Assembly (NCBI GenBank): GCA_963667005.1
Contig: OY762937.1
Span: 1,550,001-1,614,000, forward strand
DNA from: G963662605 sp963667005
GTDB taxonomy: Bacteria > Bacteroidota > Ignavibacteria > Ignavibacteriales > Ignavibacteriaceae
DNA: 64,000 bases
Direction of reading: 5' to 3'
Below the pieces are notes generated by a model. The model saw only the letters and a list, made by a program, of their open reading frames with translations. It had not been told where the DNA came from and searched no databases. Each line of letters opens with the position of its first letter. Position 1 is the first letter of the stretch. The position numbers and the translations under genes are program-made. Shown one piece after another: positions 7,483-17,387 of this stretch.

Positions 7483-8268
7483 TTAGATAGTCTTTGTGTA
7501 ATCTAAATGGATTGCTCTATCTGCCGCTCCCGGCGCCCATTTTTTATTGCTGAGAATATCGCGTAAATCAAACCCAACCGTGAATCCGTCAGCCGGAGCC
7601 CAGCGGACACCGATATTCAAATAACCTCTGCCTCGGCCATAAATTCTTGCATTATTATCATTCAACGCAAAATTGTACTCGCCAATGAGCGAGACTCTTG
7701 CGCCGAGTGTTTTTTCTGCGCCAACATTGAGATTCATAAAGTTGTCACCATCGGCACCTTCGAAAGAATAATTGAGGCAGCCATGAAGAGTGAGATAACC
7801 CATCAAAGCAAAGTTCTTACTGCCGCTTACAAACAATCCCGGCGATTTAATCTGGTACCGGCTTGAAGAATCGAAATAATTTCCTTTGCCTTGTGTATCA
7901 AATCCAAGAGTGAGTGAAGGTGCGTTTAGGCTTTCCTTCAGAACTTTGAATCTGAACGCTGCCGCCGGAAGTTTGTACCAATCCGGAGAACCTGAGCCTA
8001 TAATATTGGCTCCTCCGTAGGAGATACCGATACTGATGTCCTGAAAAACACCGGCTTCAATTCTGGCGATAAGCACACCGTTCGGCATGATATCATTCGA
8101 AATGGAAACTAATCCTTTGTCCAGAATTCCAGCAGTAGGGACGTCAATTAAATACCTGTATTCAACTTTGGCATCTTCGCCGGCGGTGATTTGTGCAAAA
8201 ACACGTGAGGAAGTAATAGTTACAAAAAGTAGAGAAATTGCGAGTAAATATGTTAATCGGTTATTCAT
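7483..8268 (-). CDS. outer-membrane beta-barrel protein, unknown function (YjbH-like pattern)
   Basis: 261 residues. A signal peptide ends near SSRVFAQ. The mature part alternates short amphipathic strands and turns, rich in Gly and aromatics (DISIGISYGGANIIGSG, YLNIGVRWAPADGFTVGFDLRD), as in outer-membrane barrels. The overall pattern recalls YjbH-like proteins but no motif proves this. It is monocistronic, facing away from the glycosyltransferase operon at 8524. The 255-base A+T-rich gap between them should hold divergent promoters, but no consensus is convincing. Confidence 0.6.
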   Translation of the reverse strand: MNNRLTYLLAISLLFVTITSSRVFAQITAGEDAKVEYRYLIDVPTAGILDKGLVSISNDIMPNGVLIARIEAGVFQDISIGISYGGANIIGSGSPDWYKLPAAAFRFKVLKESLNAPSLTLGFDTQGKGNYFDSSSRYQIKSPGLFVSGSKNFALMGYLTLHGCLNYSFEGADGDNFMNLNVGAEKTLGARVSLIGEYNFALNDNNARIYGRGRGYLNIGVRWAPADGFTVGFDLRDILSNKKWAPGAADRAIHLDYTKTI

Positions 8269-8523
8269 AGCTCAACCCGAATTGAATTATCGAAACAATT
8301 CATTAATAAATGCAAAATTAAATATTTATACGATAATATTAACAAATAAATTTAAAAGATTTGCATAAATAAATTGAAAACATAGGAATACGCCTCGGCA
8401 GGAGATTAAAAGTTGCCCTTATGCGTACTCTTTCAATAATGAGAAAAATGATTAAATTGCATAAATAATTAATTGTCTCAAGCCGTTTTAGAATTTTGTC
8501 GTAATTCTTTGCAATAAACACGT

Positions 8524-9600
8524 ATGAATGTTCTTCATTTGCAGCCCGAGCTTAATCAAGCAAGCGGAGTAACCAGGGTAATTTTTCAACTGATGAAGAA
8601 TGCATCACCCGATGCTATTCATTATGCCGCTTGTTTTGGAGGCAATGCCCTGAGCGGGTTTAAGCGGGAAAACTTGAAAGTCATCCGTTTCTCATTTCCG
8701 GGCATCAAAATATTCAGCCCATTGCATTTATTACGGATCATATATCTTTGTAAGAAATATCATATCTCCGTTATCCATGCTCATCATAGATATTTTGATG
8801 TATTAGGAAGAATTGCCGGAGCTTTGCTTGGAATCCCCGTATTGACTATGGTGCATAGCATTGTGTATTCAGGCAAGAGGTTTAGCTATAAGGCAAACCA
8901 TTTTGTTGTTCCCGGTGAAAACATACGGAAACATTTAAGTATTCATTACGGCATTCCGAAAAAGAAGATCACGGTTATTCATAATTTTGTCGATCCCGCA
9001 GATTATCCTGTCCCCGAAGAATCTGTATTGCAGCGCTTACGCAGCGAACTCGGCATTACCAAAGAAATGACGGTAATAACATTTATTGGCAGATTTGACA
9101 GGGAAAAGGGCGTTGACCTTTTACTCCGTGCTTATAAAAGATTAGAACATGAGTACCTCAACCTGATTTTATTATGCATCGGTGAAGGAAATATGCTGCA
9201 CGCCTTACAGGCATATGCGGAAAATATTCGCTGCATGCGTTTCATCAGCTCCCAGACTTCGATAGCCCCATACTATGCTATTTCGGACATAATTGCTCTG
9301 CCTTCACGAGTAGATCCGTTCCCGCTTGTCATGATTGAATCAGGCTTGATGAAAAAGGTTTTGTTGGGCGCTAACGTTGACGGTATAGCTGAATTTATTA
9401 AGCATAAGGAGAACGGCTATTTAGTTGAATGCGACAGAGAATCAATTCTGGAAGGTTTAAGAGCTTTGCTCAATGATGCAACTTTGAGAGTGCAACTTTC
9501 TTCGGCGTTGCATGAAAAAGTCATGAACGGTCATCTTGTCAAAGGACAGATGCAAAAATACTATGACTTATACAACCGGATGATGCATCACGATGAGTAA
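8524..9600 (+). CDS. glycosyltransferase family 4 (GT-B fold)
   Basis: 358 residues. The N-terminal acceptor domain starts MNVLHLQPELNQASGVTRV and contains VIHAHHRYFDVLG. The C-terminal donor domain has FIGRFDREKGVDLLLRAYKRL and the EX7E-type region DPFPLVMIESGLMKKVLLG. It transfers a sugar from a nucleotide-sugar donor in the cytoplasm, probably for an exopolysaccharide or surface glycan. It overlaps the next gene by 8 bases, so the two glycosyltransferases are coupled. Confidence 0.9.
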   Translation: MNVLHLQPELNQASGVTRVIFQLMKNASPDAIHYAACFGGNALSGFKRENLKVIRFSFPGIKIFSPLHLLRIIYLCKKYHISVIHAHHRYFDVLGRIAGALLGIPVLTMVHSIVYSGKRFSYKANHFVVPGENIRKHLSIHYGIPKKKITVIHNFVDPADYPVPEESVLQRLRSELGITKEMTVITFIGRFDREKGVDLLLRAYKRLEHEYLNLILLCIGEGNMLHALQAYAENIRCMRFISSQTSIAPYYAISDIIALPSRVDPFPLVMIESGLMKKVLLGANVDGIAEFIKHKENGYLVECDRESILEGLRALLNDATLRVQLSSALHEKVMNGHLVKGQMQKYYDLYNRMMHHDE

Positions 9601-10321
9601 GCAATCACGGTTGAACATATTTGGTGTGCCCATTGTGATGACCGATTGTGCGGAGCTTATGCAAACTATTGAGGATGCTGCAGCAAAAAAGTCACAGGTC
9701 ACCATTACCTATGCAAACCAGCACACACTTAATATTTTGTATAAGAATGATGAACTTATTGATATTTTCAAGCAATTTACTATTGTCCATCAGGATGGCG
9801 TTGGGATTCACCTGGCCGCGAACATATTATATGGAAAGAAAGCCCTTGCATATCGTTTAACTGGTTCGGATTTTTACGTATATGCAAAAGACTATTTTGC
9901 CGGAAAACCTCTCCGGCTATTCTTTTTGGGTGATAAACCTGAAAGTCTGGCATTAATAAAGGGTAGTTGCCCCGGATTACAAATTGCCGGTATGCAGGAT
10001 GGATATAGTTTTGATGATAGCTCTGTTATTGAGCAAATAAATGCTTCGGAATGTGATGTTCTTTTTGTGGGGCTCGGATGTCCCAAGCAGGAAGCTTGGG
10101 TCATAAGAAATAAGTCCAAAATAACAGCACCTGTTATAATTTGTGTAGGGGACGGATTGAAAATATTCGCAGGCAATAAAGTCCGTGGCCCACTTTGGGC
10201 GCAAAAAGCCGGTTTGGAATGGTTCTTCCGTTTTCTCCATGAGCCCGCCAGATTGTGGCGGCGATATTTTTTAGGTATCCCTTTGTTTTTTATAAGGGTT
10301 TTTCGAATAAAGTTTTTTTGA
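9593..10321 (+). CDS. WecG/TagA/CpsF family glycosyltransferase (GT26)
   Basis: 242 residues, normal family length. Family blocks in order: TITYANQHTLNILYKN, HQDGVGIHLAANIL, LTGSDFYVYAKD, LFFLGDKPES, DVLFVGLGCPKQEAWV and the C-terminal AQKAGLEWFFRFLHEPARLWRRY. These enzymes add the second sugar (ManNAc/ManNAcA type) to a lipid-linked precursor at the membrane. The Arg/aromatic-rich C-terminus is the usual membrane-attachment part. Translationally coupled to the GT4 gene; the PorU-like protease gene starts 6 bases later, so all may share a transcript. Confidence 0.93.
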   Translation: MSKQSRLNIFGVPIVMTDCAELMQTIEDAAAKKSQVTITYANQHTLNILYKNDELIDIFKQFTIVHQDGVGIHLAANILYGKKALAYRLTGSDFYVYAKDYFAGKPLRLFFLGDKPESLALIKGSCPGLQIAGMQDGYSFDDSSVIEQINASECDVLFVGLGCPKQEAWVIRNKSKITAPVIICVGDGLKIFAGNKVRGPLWAQKAGLEWFFRFLHEPARLWRRYFLGIPLFFIRVFRIKFF

Positions 10322-10327
10322 GGAAAA

Positions 10328-13300
10328 ATGTTCGTTAAAAAGTCGTTTATACTACTATTAGCTCTTTATATGGTTGCTTTCGGGCAGTCAGAAAGAGTTG
10401 TTCCCACTGTTAAAACAGATGGTTTTGAATTATCCGTTAAAGCTCCTCGCCTTAGAACCGCTCCTGAACAACATAATGGAAATACCATCCTTGATTATCC
10501 GGATTACACCAATCCCGAATTTGCCGGTGAATTTAAAATGCCATATGATGAATTGATTATTGCAATTCCCGCGGGTTCGGAACCAAAAGTTACTATAACT
10601 GATGTTCAGAAGAGGGTATATGCGAACACCATTTTAAAACTTAATCCAACGTTGACACGCGGAGAAGATTCAGCACTTGTTGCTAAAGAAATTCCAATGA
10701 CTCAAGCTAAGAGAGCGGTAAATATCCCGGCTGTAGAAGTTAAGGGAACATTTTGGTTTAGGGATTTTTATTGTGTTCATGTTCGTGTAAATCTTGCAAA
10801 ATATCAGTACGCAAATAACAGCGTTGAAGAAGTAACGAATTATAAGCTTAATATATCGTGCGGCAAAAACATTGCGTCACAATCATCACCAATCGCGATA
10901 CATTCAGAAATGGACAAATCCTTGCGGTCGGTAATTGCAAATGCTGCAATGGCAGAACAGTTTAGAGCAAAACCCTCCATTATTAAAGGCGATACCACTG
11001 GGGCCTGGATTAATTACGGGGCTTCATATGTGAAAATCGGTGTGGCAAATGACGGGGTTTATCGTTTGACTAAATCGGCTCTTGAAACTCTTGGCGTTTC
11101 AACCACGGCAATTGATTTTTCAACGATACAGTTATTTGATCGCGGAGTAGAAGTACCCGTTTACATACCGGTGGCAAATGATTATGTCGAATTTTACGGA
11201 CATAAAAACTACAATCCTATTCCCTGCCGCATCATTAATCCCGATTCGCTGCCGTATAACGAATACATGAATCATTATACTGACACAACATATTACTTTT
11301 TGACGTGGGGCAGTAAAGCCGGGATCCGAACCAATGCAGTTGACGCAACTCCTTTTACCGGGCTGACCGATACATTGAATTATTATCATGAACTGATTCA
11401 CTACGAAAAGGATTCGATTTATCAGGAAGTTTCAGTAGATGATCTGCAGAATCAAGATCCTACTCGACAGGAATCAAAATCAACATTCGATAATTATCTT
11501 TATTTTGAATGGAATACTTCTCTGGACTTGAGATATAATTTTATTACCTCGGATTTGATTGCCGGTAAAAAAGCGGGAGTCTATGCACGGCTTTTAAGTT
11601 CCGGGTCAAGCGTAGCAAAGAATTCGCACACGGTTTCATTCGGTTTAAAAACAAATGTTGCCGCCACCGCTGATACAAACATTTTTTATCTCAATAAATT
11701 GAGTACGTTCGACAGAAATCAGCGATTTCTTTTAGGCGGACAATTTCCTTCGGACTCATTAAAAGCCGGGAAAAATACTATTGTTGTTAGAAATTATGAT
11801 AACGGAACATTCCCCAACCATATGCTCTTCGACTGGTACGAGGTTGAGTATCCCAGAACTATTAAGGCAACGAACGACACATTGTATTTCGAAATTCGTG
11901 ACAGCAGTATTGCTGTGCAAAAACGGAATGTAAAAATTGCCAATATTGCCTCAAGTGTTTCTAATGTATTAATATACAGGGTTAAACCAAGTGTTGCCCG
12001 GATAACGAATTTTGTAAAGTCAGGCTCGGATATAATATTCGGGGATTCCATGGGGATTGGTTACTCGTATTATGTTTGCACGACTTCACTTGTTAAAGCA
12101 CCGGAATATTTACAAAAGAAGCAATTCGTAAACCTGAGAAGTTCTTCACGAAAAGCCGATTATATCGGTATTACACATCCTTCTCTCTATGCAACCGCGT
12201 TAAGTTATGTATCTTTTATCCGGCAGTCTTATAAAAATGCGGATAATTCTCCGCTAGATACTGCTCTGATTTTAGTAGGTGATGTATTTGATGAGTTCGC
12301 GTTCGGATATCCTGATCCGGCTTCAATCCGTAGTTTTCTGCAATGTGCATCTTCATACTGGCAGGGGCCGATGCCTTCAAGTTTGTGTCTGATGGGTTCG
12401 GCTTGTTACGACTATAAAAGAATCTATTACCGCATGAAACATACCGAGGTAAATACTAATTTAGTTCCCGCGTACGGTGAGCCGGTATCGGATGCCTGGT
12501 ATACAATGTGGAATCCGGCTGAACCGTTAGTTCAGCAGATGTTATTTGGAAGATTGCCGGCCAGAACACCGGCAGAACTGAATCATTATTTAACCAAACA
12601 TCAAAATTACATACACCAACGTTTAGACGTTTGGAACAAACGGGCGATCTTTTTCTCCGGAGGTAACGGGAAAGATTCGCTTCAATTGGCACAACTGAAG
12701 CTTGTGAACGATATTATCTCAGAAGAGTATGCGAAACCGGCACCGCTTGCGCTCAGTTATGACCATTTTTATAAAACCTACTCACCTTTATCGGATTTCG
12801 GACCTTATGAGGCGTTGTATGTGCGGCGTTCTATTGAGAAAGGCGGACTCTTTATCTCATATATCGGCCATAGCGGAACAAGAACATGGGATAACTCAAT
12901 AGATATGCCTGATCAGCTTCTTAATACGAGTGCGGCTATTGGAAAATATCCGATGGTTACCGACTTCGGCTGTTCGACGAATAAATTTGCAGAACCGGAT
13001 GTTGATTCTTTTGGCGGATTGTTTGTTAACTCCGGACAAACAATAGCATACCTGGGAAATACTTCATTGGGATTTTCACCGACTTCTACCACTGTGCCGA
13101 TTTTGTTTTACGAAAATATTCTAGCCGATAGTATTACCAAAATCTCCGAAGCACATTTCACAGCTAAAATGAAGATGTTTAATCTTTTCGGGAAGAGCGG
13201 ATGGTACAAGATATTTGCAATGACGAATACCTTGCTTGGAGATCCGCTTATTAAAATCGCATTGCCGTCAAAACCGAATATGACTTTATCGTCTTCTGAT

Positions 13301-15772
13301 ATTAGTTTAGTAAATAACTCTCCGAATGACCAGATGGATTCGCTGGGTGTAAAGGTGCACTATTTTAATTACGGAATCGTTACCGGTGACAGCTGCACAG
13401 TGAAGATAATTCACGGTTATACTCATGCAAACCGTGACACTTTGGTTGCGACGCTACTGAAGGTAAAGATGCCCGATTTTTCGGACTCTTTAACAGTGTA
13501 CGTGCCTGTAAAAAATTCGCCGGGTGAGCATACATTACAAGTCCAACTCGATCCTGATGGATTGCTTGATGAGATGTATAAGGACGACAACCAACAAAAT
13601 TTCAATTTTTATGTTGCCTCGTTGTCGCTGAAGCCTCTGAACGTCAATGAATATTCGGCTGCTATCATTCCCTCGGTTAAGATTTTAAATACAACATCTG
13701 AAGTACCCTACTTGCAGCCGAAGATAATTATTCAGTATGATACCGTCGCTACCTTTTCGTCACCTGCAAGAGTCACCAAAGATACGACGTGGGATATTAT
13801 TTATACGAAAATAAATTTCCCGGGTCTAGCTAACAGACGCTACTGGACAAGATACAGTATTGATGCTTCCGATACTCTGTGGAGTAATGTTGCTCCGATA
13901 TATAAAGCAGATAAAGATGCTGCGTTCCTGCTACAGGATAAGACAAGTTTTAGTCAAATGGAAAACAGCCATATGACTTTTGATAACGGTTTTAAAATCG
14001 GAAAGGACTCGGTATTTATCCGGATTGAGTCAGCCGGAGGTGATTTCTCCAAGTACGGCAGTGTGAAGAAAAACGATAAAAATGTGTTGGATAATACATT
14101 CGGCTGGGGAGTCGGTTTGGCGGTATTTAATCCGGCCACACTTGCAGTTGAAAATGCCAGAGCATATAATTATGGTGATGATTCGAGTGCCGTATCGGAA
14201 TTGATTTCAGCGATTTCGAAGATTGAAACCGGGAAAATCGTGTGCATGTGTGTTATAAATGATGCTATCACTGGAAACAATTTAATACCTGCGCAATTAA
14301 CTTTGATTAAAAACACAATAAAAAATACATTTGGTGATACGCTTTTTGCAAAAATAGGTTATCGTGAGCCATGGGTAATGCTTGCCCAAAAAGGATTAGC
14401 GCGACCGTTATATGCAAAAAAAGAGGTGTCCTCATTGCAGGCTATACTCGCTTACGATACCGTGTTTGTTGTTAACAATGAAACAGGTTCTTTCCAAACC
14501 CCGATGCTGTCAAAAACCGGAAAGTTACAGAATTTGCAAATTACTGCATCTGTGCCCACAGGAGCAACTCTTCAAGTCCGGCCCATAGTTGCAAATACGG
14601 CGGGTAAAGTTGATACGTTAACAGCATTAGCGTTGGAGAATCCGTCAAGCAATACATACAACGCGGATATCCGCAGCATTAATACTACAACATATCCGAA
14701 AGTAGGATTTCTATCTGAAATGGCACTTGCGGCCAACGGTACATCTCCCGTTATATCTTCATTCGCTTTACAGTACACGGGACTGCCTGAACTCGGTATA
14801 AATTATCAGGGTGTTGTTCTGCCGTCCGACACTGTATATATCGGAAAGCCGGCAACGCTGAATATTATCGCGGCAAATGCCGGTGATGTTGCGGCAGACA
14901 GTGTTCGCATTACAGTGAAAGAATTACCGGCTGATAGTATACTCGATTCGAGAGTCATTCCATCATTCGCGGCTGAGTCCAAGGTCAAGTATTCGTTGAA
15001 TTATGAACCCTCGCTGGGCAGTGCGAATAGAAAATTTGTTGTGAGTGTTGATCCTGAAAATAAAATTACGGAATACTACAAGGATAATAACACATTCACG
15101 CTGCCGTTCTATGTGGCGGTTGATACTGCATTGAAGCCTTCTTTAAATGTTAAATTCGACGGTTCTTCTGTGTTTGAAAATGATTTCGTTTCAAGTACAC
15201 CGGAAATTAAGGTTGAACTTAACGATCCGTCGCTTGAGCAGGTCGATACAACATACGCGCGGGTATCATTCAAAATGTACCTCGACGGTAATTTGATTGA
15301 ATACGCGAATCCGAATTTATCATTCACGTATTCAAACGCGAATCCGAAACTTACGGCACATTACAAACCGACGCTGCTGAGCGGTGATCATGTTTTGAGG
15401 ATTCAGGCACTAGGTTTAAATTTAAAAGATACAGCGCTTTCAACAATAAACTTTGTTGTTAACGATGATTTTTTGGTTACTTCTGTTTATAACTATCCTA
15501 ATCCGGCAAAGAATATTACAAACTTCACGTTCCACATTTCGCAAGTGCCGGATGAGCTTTCGATTCGGATATATACTGTTGCAGGAAGGTTGATTAAAAC
15601 CATTAAACCGGCGATTTCAGATTTGAAAATCGGGTTTAATAAAAATATTGTTTGGGACTGCCGTGATGAAGATGGGGATATTATCGCGAATGGTGTTTAT
15701 TTTTACAAAATTAAATTAGTCAAGGATGGCAAAAGCCTGACAAGTGTTCATAAGCTTGCAATTATTAAGTAA
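10328..15772 (+). CDS. PorU-like gingipain (C25) cysteine peptidase with T9SS sorting domain
   Basis: 1814 residues. The signal peptide is about residues 1-20. The first ~550 residues are a propeptide-like region. Peptidase C25 covers about 600-990: LILVGDVFDEF, VSDAWYTMWNPAEP, MLFGRLPARTPAELNHYL, catalytic His848 in YIGHSGTRTWDN and catalytic Cys882 in TDFGCSTN. Later segments look like CARDB/Ig-type repeats (KVHYFNYGIVTGDSCTVKI). The last ~90 residues are a sorting domain (NYPNPAKNITNFTF to SVHKLAIIK). By family it fits the T9SS sortase PorU, which removes sorting domains and attaches cargo to the surface. A large secreted protease is the alternative. A beta-barrel gene follows 29 bases later. 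Confidence 0.85.
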   Translation: MFVKKSFILLLALYMVAFGQSERVVPTVKTDGFELSVKAPRLRTAPEQHNGNTILDYPDYTNPEFAGEFKMPYDELIIAIPAGSEPKVTITDVQKRVYANTILKLNPTLTRGEDSALVAKEIPMTQAKRAVNIPAVEVKGTFWFRDFYCVHVRVNLAKYQYANNSVEEVTNYKLNISCGKNIASQSSPIAIHSEMDKSLRSVIANAAMAEQFRAKPSIIKGDTTGAWINYGASYVKIGVANDGVYRLTKSALETLGVSTTAIDFSTIQLFDRGVEVPVYIPVANDYVEFYGHKNYNPIPCRIINPDSLPYNEYMNHYTDTTYYFLTWGSKAGIRTNAVDATPFTGLTDTLNYYHELIHYEKDSIYQEVSVDDLQNQDPTRQESKSTFDNYLYFEWNTSLDLRYNFITSDLIAGKKAGVYARLLSSGSSVAKNSHTVSFGLKTNVAATADTNIFYLNKLSTFDRNQRFLLGGQFPSDSLKAGKNTIVVRNYDNGTFPNHMLFDWYEVEYPRTIKATNDTLYFEIRDSSIAVQKRNVKIANIASSVSNVLIYRVKPSVARITNFVKSGSDIIFGDSMGIGYSYYVCTTSLVKAPEYLQKKQFVNLRSSSRKADYIGITHPSLYATALSYVSFIRQSYKNADNSPLDTALILVGDVFDEFAFGYPDPASIRSFLQCASSYWQGPMPSSLCLMGSACYDYKRIYYRMKHTEVNTNLVPAYGEPVSDAWYTMWNPAEPLVQQMLFGRLPARTPAELNHYLTKHQNYIHQRLDVWNKRAIFFSGGNGKDSLQLAQLKLVNDIISEEYAKPAPLALSYDHFYKTYSPLSDFGPYEALYVRRSIEKGGLFISYIGHSGTRTWDNSIDMPDQLLNTSAAIGKYPMVTDFGCSTNKFAEPDVDSFGGLFVNSGQTIAYLGNTSLGFSPTSTTVPILFYENILADSITKISEAHFTAKMKMFNLFGKSGWYKIFAMTNTLLGDPLIKIALPSKPNMTLSSSDISLVNNSPNDQMDSLGVKVHYFNYGIVTGDSCTVKIIHGYTHANRDTLVATLLKVKMPDFSDSLTVYVPVKNSPGEHTLQVQLDPDGLLDEMYKDDNQQNFNFYVASLSLKPLNVNEYSAAIIPSVKILNTTSEVPYLQPKIIIQYDTVATFSSPARVTKDTTWDIIYTKINFPGLANRRYWTRYSIDASDTLWSNVAPIYKADKDAAFLLQDKTSFSQMENSHMTFDNGFKIGKDSVFIRIESAGGDFSKYGSVKKNDKNVLDNTFGWGVGLAVFNPATLAVENARAYNYGDDSSAVSELISAISKIETGKIVCMCVINDAITGNNLIPAQLTLIKNTIKNTFGDTLFAKIGYREPWVMLAQKGLARPLYAKKEVSSLQAILAYDTVFVVNNETGSFQTPMLSKTGKLQNLQITASVPTGATLQVRPIVANTAGKVDTLTALALENPSSNTYNADIRSINTTTYPKVGFLSEMALAANGTSPVISSFALQYTGLPELGINYQGVVLPSDTVYIGKPATLNIIAANAGDVAADSVRITVKELPADSILDSRVIPSFAAESKVKYSLNYEPSLGSANRKFVVSVDPENKITEYYKDNNTFTLPFYVAVDTALKPSLNVKFDGSSVFENDFVSSTPEIKVELNDPSLEQVDTTYARVSFKMYLDGNLIEYANPNLSFTYSNANPKLTAHYKPTLLSGDHVLRIQALGLNLKDTALSTINFVVNDDFLVTSVYNYPNPAKNITNFTFHISQVPDELSIRIYTVAGRLIKTIKPAISDLKIGFNKNIVWDCRDEDGDIIANGVYFYKIKLVKDGKSLTSVHKLAIIK

Positions 15773-15801
15773 CTTTCGTTAGATTAAATAAAGGACTATC
15801 T

Positions 15802-17142
15802 ATGTATAAGAAGCTATTGGTTTTGGTGGTTCTCATGTGTACAGGCAGCCTGCTTGGACAATTTAATGATCCCAATACCGGAAGTTTGACAAGTGCGCTC
15901 GGTTTAACATATATTGATGGCAAACCGTTTTATGCTGTCCGGATTGCTCCGGAGTTTGCACTTGGTAATTTCGGGGTTGGACTGGACTTGAACATGGAGT
16001 TCGGTTCTGACGGAAGCATCCGTAAAGAAAATTTTAACGACGCAACTGATTATCTTTCGATTATCCGTTATATCCGCTACGGACAAAAGAATGATCCGGT
16101 ATATGTCAAGCTCGGTGCAGTAGATTACTATACGCTCGGACACGGCAGCATTATGTATTTATACAACAACCGTCCCAGCCTTGACAACAAAAAAATCGGA
16201 TTGGGTTTCGACCTGAATATGGAAAAATGGGGCGTTGAATCCATTTATTCAGATTTCAGTCAGGCAGGAGTTATCGGTATGCGCGGATATATTAAACCGC
16301 TGAAATTGTTTGTTGATTCAAGCATCCCGATTTTGTCAAATGTTGAAGTGGGTGCGACATACGTATCGGATATGAGCAAAGATGCACATGTTGACGGCGT
16401 TGTCTACAATCCGGTTACACAAAAAATACAACAACGTATCGGTGAAAAATCACTGAATGAATATGGATTTGATGTCGGCCTACCGATTTATAAATCATCG
16501 GTATTCAGCTCGCAGTTGTATTATGATTTTGCGAAAATTCAGGATCTCGGCTCCGGAAGTGCTGCCGGTATTCTGGTGGATTTCAAATTGGGAAGCATGG
16601 TCACGCTGGGTGCACGTCTTGAACGCCGCTGGAATCAGGAACAATACATGCCATCACTGTTTAATTGGCTGTATGAAATCAACCGCTTTAATTATGATCC
16701 GGTAAAAGATCGGATTTCCAGTATTTACCAGACTTTGAAATATATGAAGGCCGACAACGGAAATTTCGGTTCGTTGAAAGTTGATGTATTGAATCTAGTT
16801 AAAGTATATGGAAGTTATGAGCGCTTAGATAAAACCCCGCAAAGCGGCGTGCTTGATATTAAGGCTGAGGCTGCTCCTGAAAACCTTCCGATGGTAGCTC
16901 GTGCAGGTTATTCAAAGACCAACATCACGAACGAAGCCGGTATGTTTAAAGTAGATGACCATTCATATCTTTACACAGAGCTTGGTTATAAACCATATTC
17001 GTATTTGCTTGTTTCAATGCTGTATATCTGGACATTTGAACCTATCCGCGATGCTGATAAGGTTGTTGTTGGGTACAAGCCGCAAAAGAAAATTGAACCA
17101 CGCGTATCGTTCATCTATCCGTTTGATTTGAACAAAAAGTAA
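15802..17142 (+). CDS. outer-membrane beta-barrel protein downstream of the PorU-like gene, unknown family
   Basis: 446 residues with a signal peptide ending near SLLGQ. The remainder alternates hydrophobic strands with turns (FYAVRIAPEFALGNFGVGLDLNMEF, YVKLGAVDYYTLGHGSIMYLY) and ends with strand-like PRVSFIYPFDL, as expected of a barrel inserted by BAM. I do not recognise a named family; it lacks the PorV start pattern. It lies 29 bases after the C25 peptidase gene and before a terminator, so the two are probably co-transcribed. In Porphyromonas, porU is followed by the barrel gene porV, which makes a functional partnership a reasonable inference. Confidence 0.65.
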   Translation: MYKKLLVLVVLMCTGSLLGQFNDPNTGSLTSALGLTYIDGKPFYAVRIAPEFALGNFGVGLDLNMEFGSDGSIRKENFNDATDYLSIIRYIRYGQKNDPVYVKLGAVDYYTLGHGSIMYLYNNRPSLDNKKIGLGFDLNMEKWGVESIYSDFSQAGVIGMRGYIKPLKLFVDSSIPILSNVEVGATYVSDMSKDAHVDGVVYNPVTQKIQQRIGEKSLNEYGFDVGLPIYKSSVFSSQLYYDFAKIQDLGSGSAAGILVDFKLGSMVTLGARLERRWNQEQYMPSLFNWLYEINRFNYDPVKDRISSIYQTLKYMKADNGNFGSLKVDVLNLVKVYGSYERLDKTPQSGVLDIKAEAAPENLPMVARAGYSKTNITNEAGMFKVDDHSYLYTELGYKPYSYLLVSMLYIWTFEPIRDADKVVVGYKPQKKIEPRVSFIYPFDLNKK

Positions 17143-17164
17143 AAGAAGTTTTGCTCATGTAGAA

Positions 17165-17198
17165 AGTCCGTCCCCGCAAAGGACGGACTTTTTTTATT
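17165..17198 (+). terminator. rho-independent terminator after the PorU-like/barrel pair
   Basis: AGTCCGTCC (17165-17173) pairs with GGACGGACT (17181-17189) and a T run follows directly. Confidence 0.9.
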
Positions 17199-17387
17199 TG
17201 TAAACCGTGAGTATGGGGTGTGCATGCCCGTCACAAGTAAAAATACACGGTTGACATTAGTGCAAATAAGCGGCACATTAAGATATACTTTTAATTTTGT
17301 TGGTTGTATCAGGAACTTTCTGACCGGGAGTAATAGCTGCCGGATATAGGATAATAAAACCTTCTATTAGTTTCGGAAGGGTTCGCC

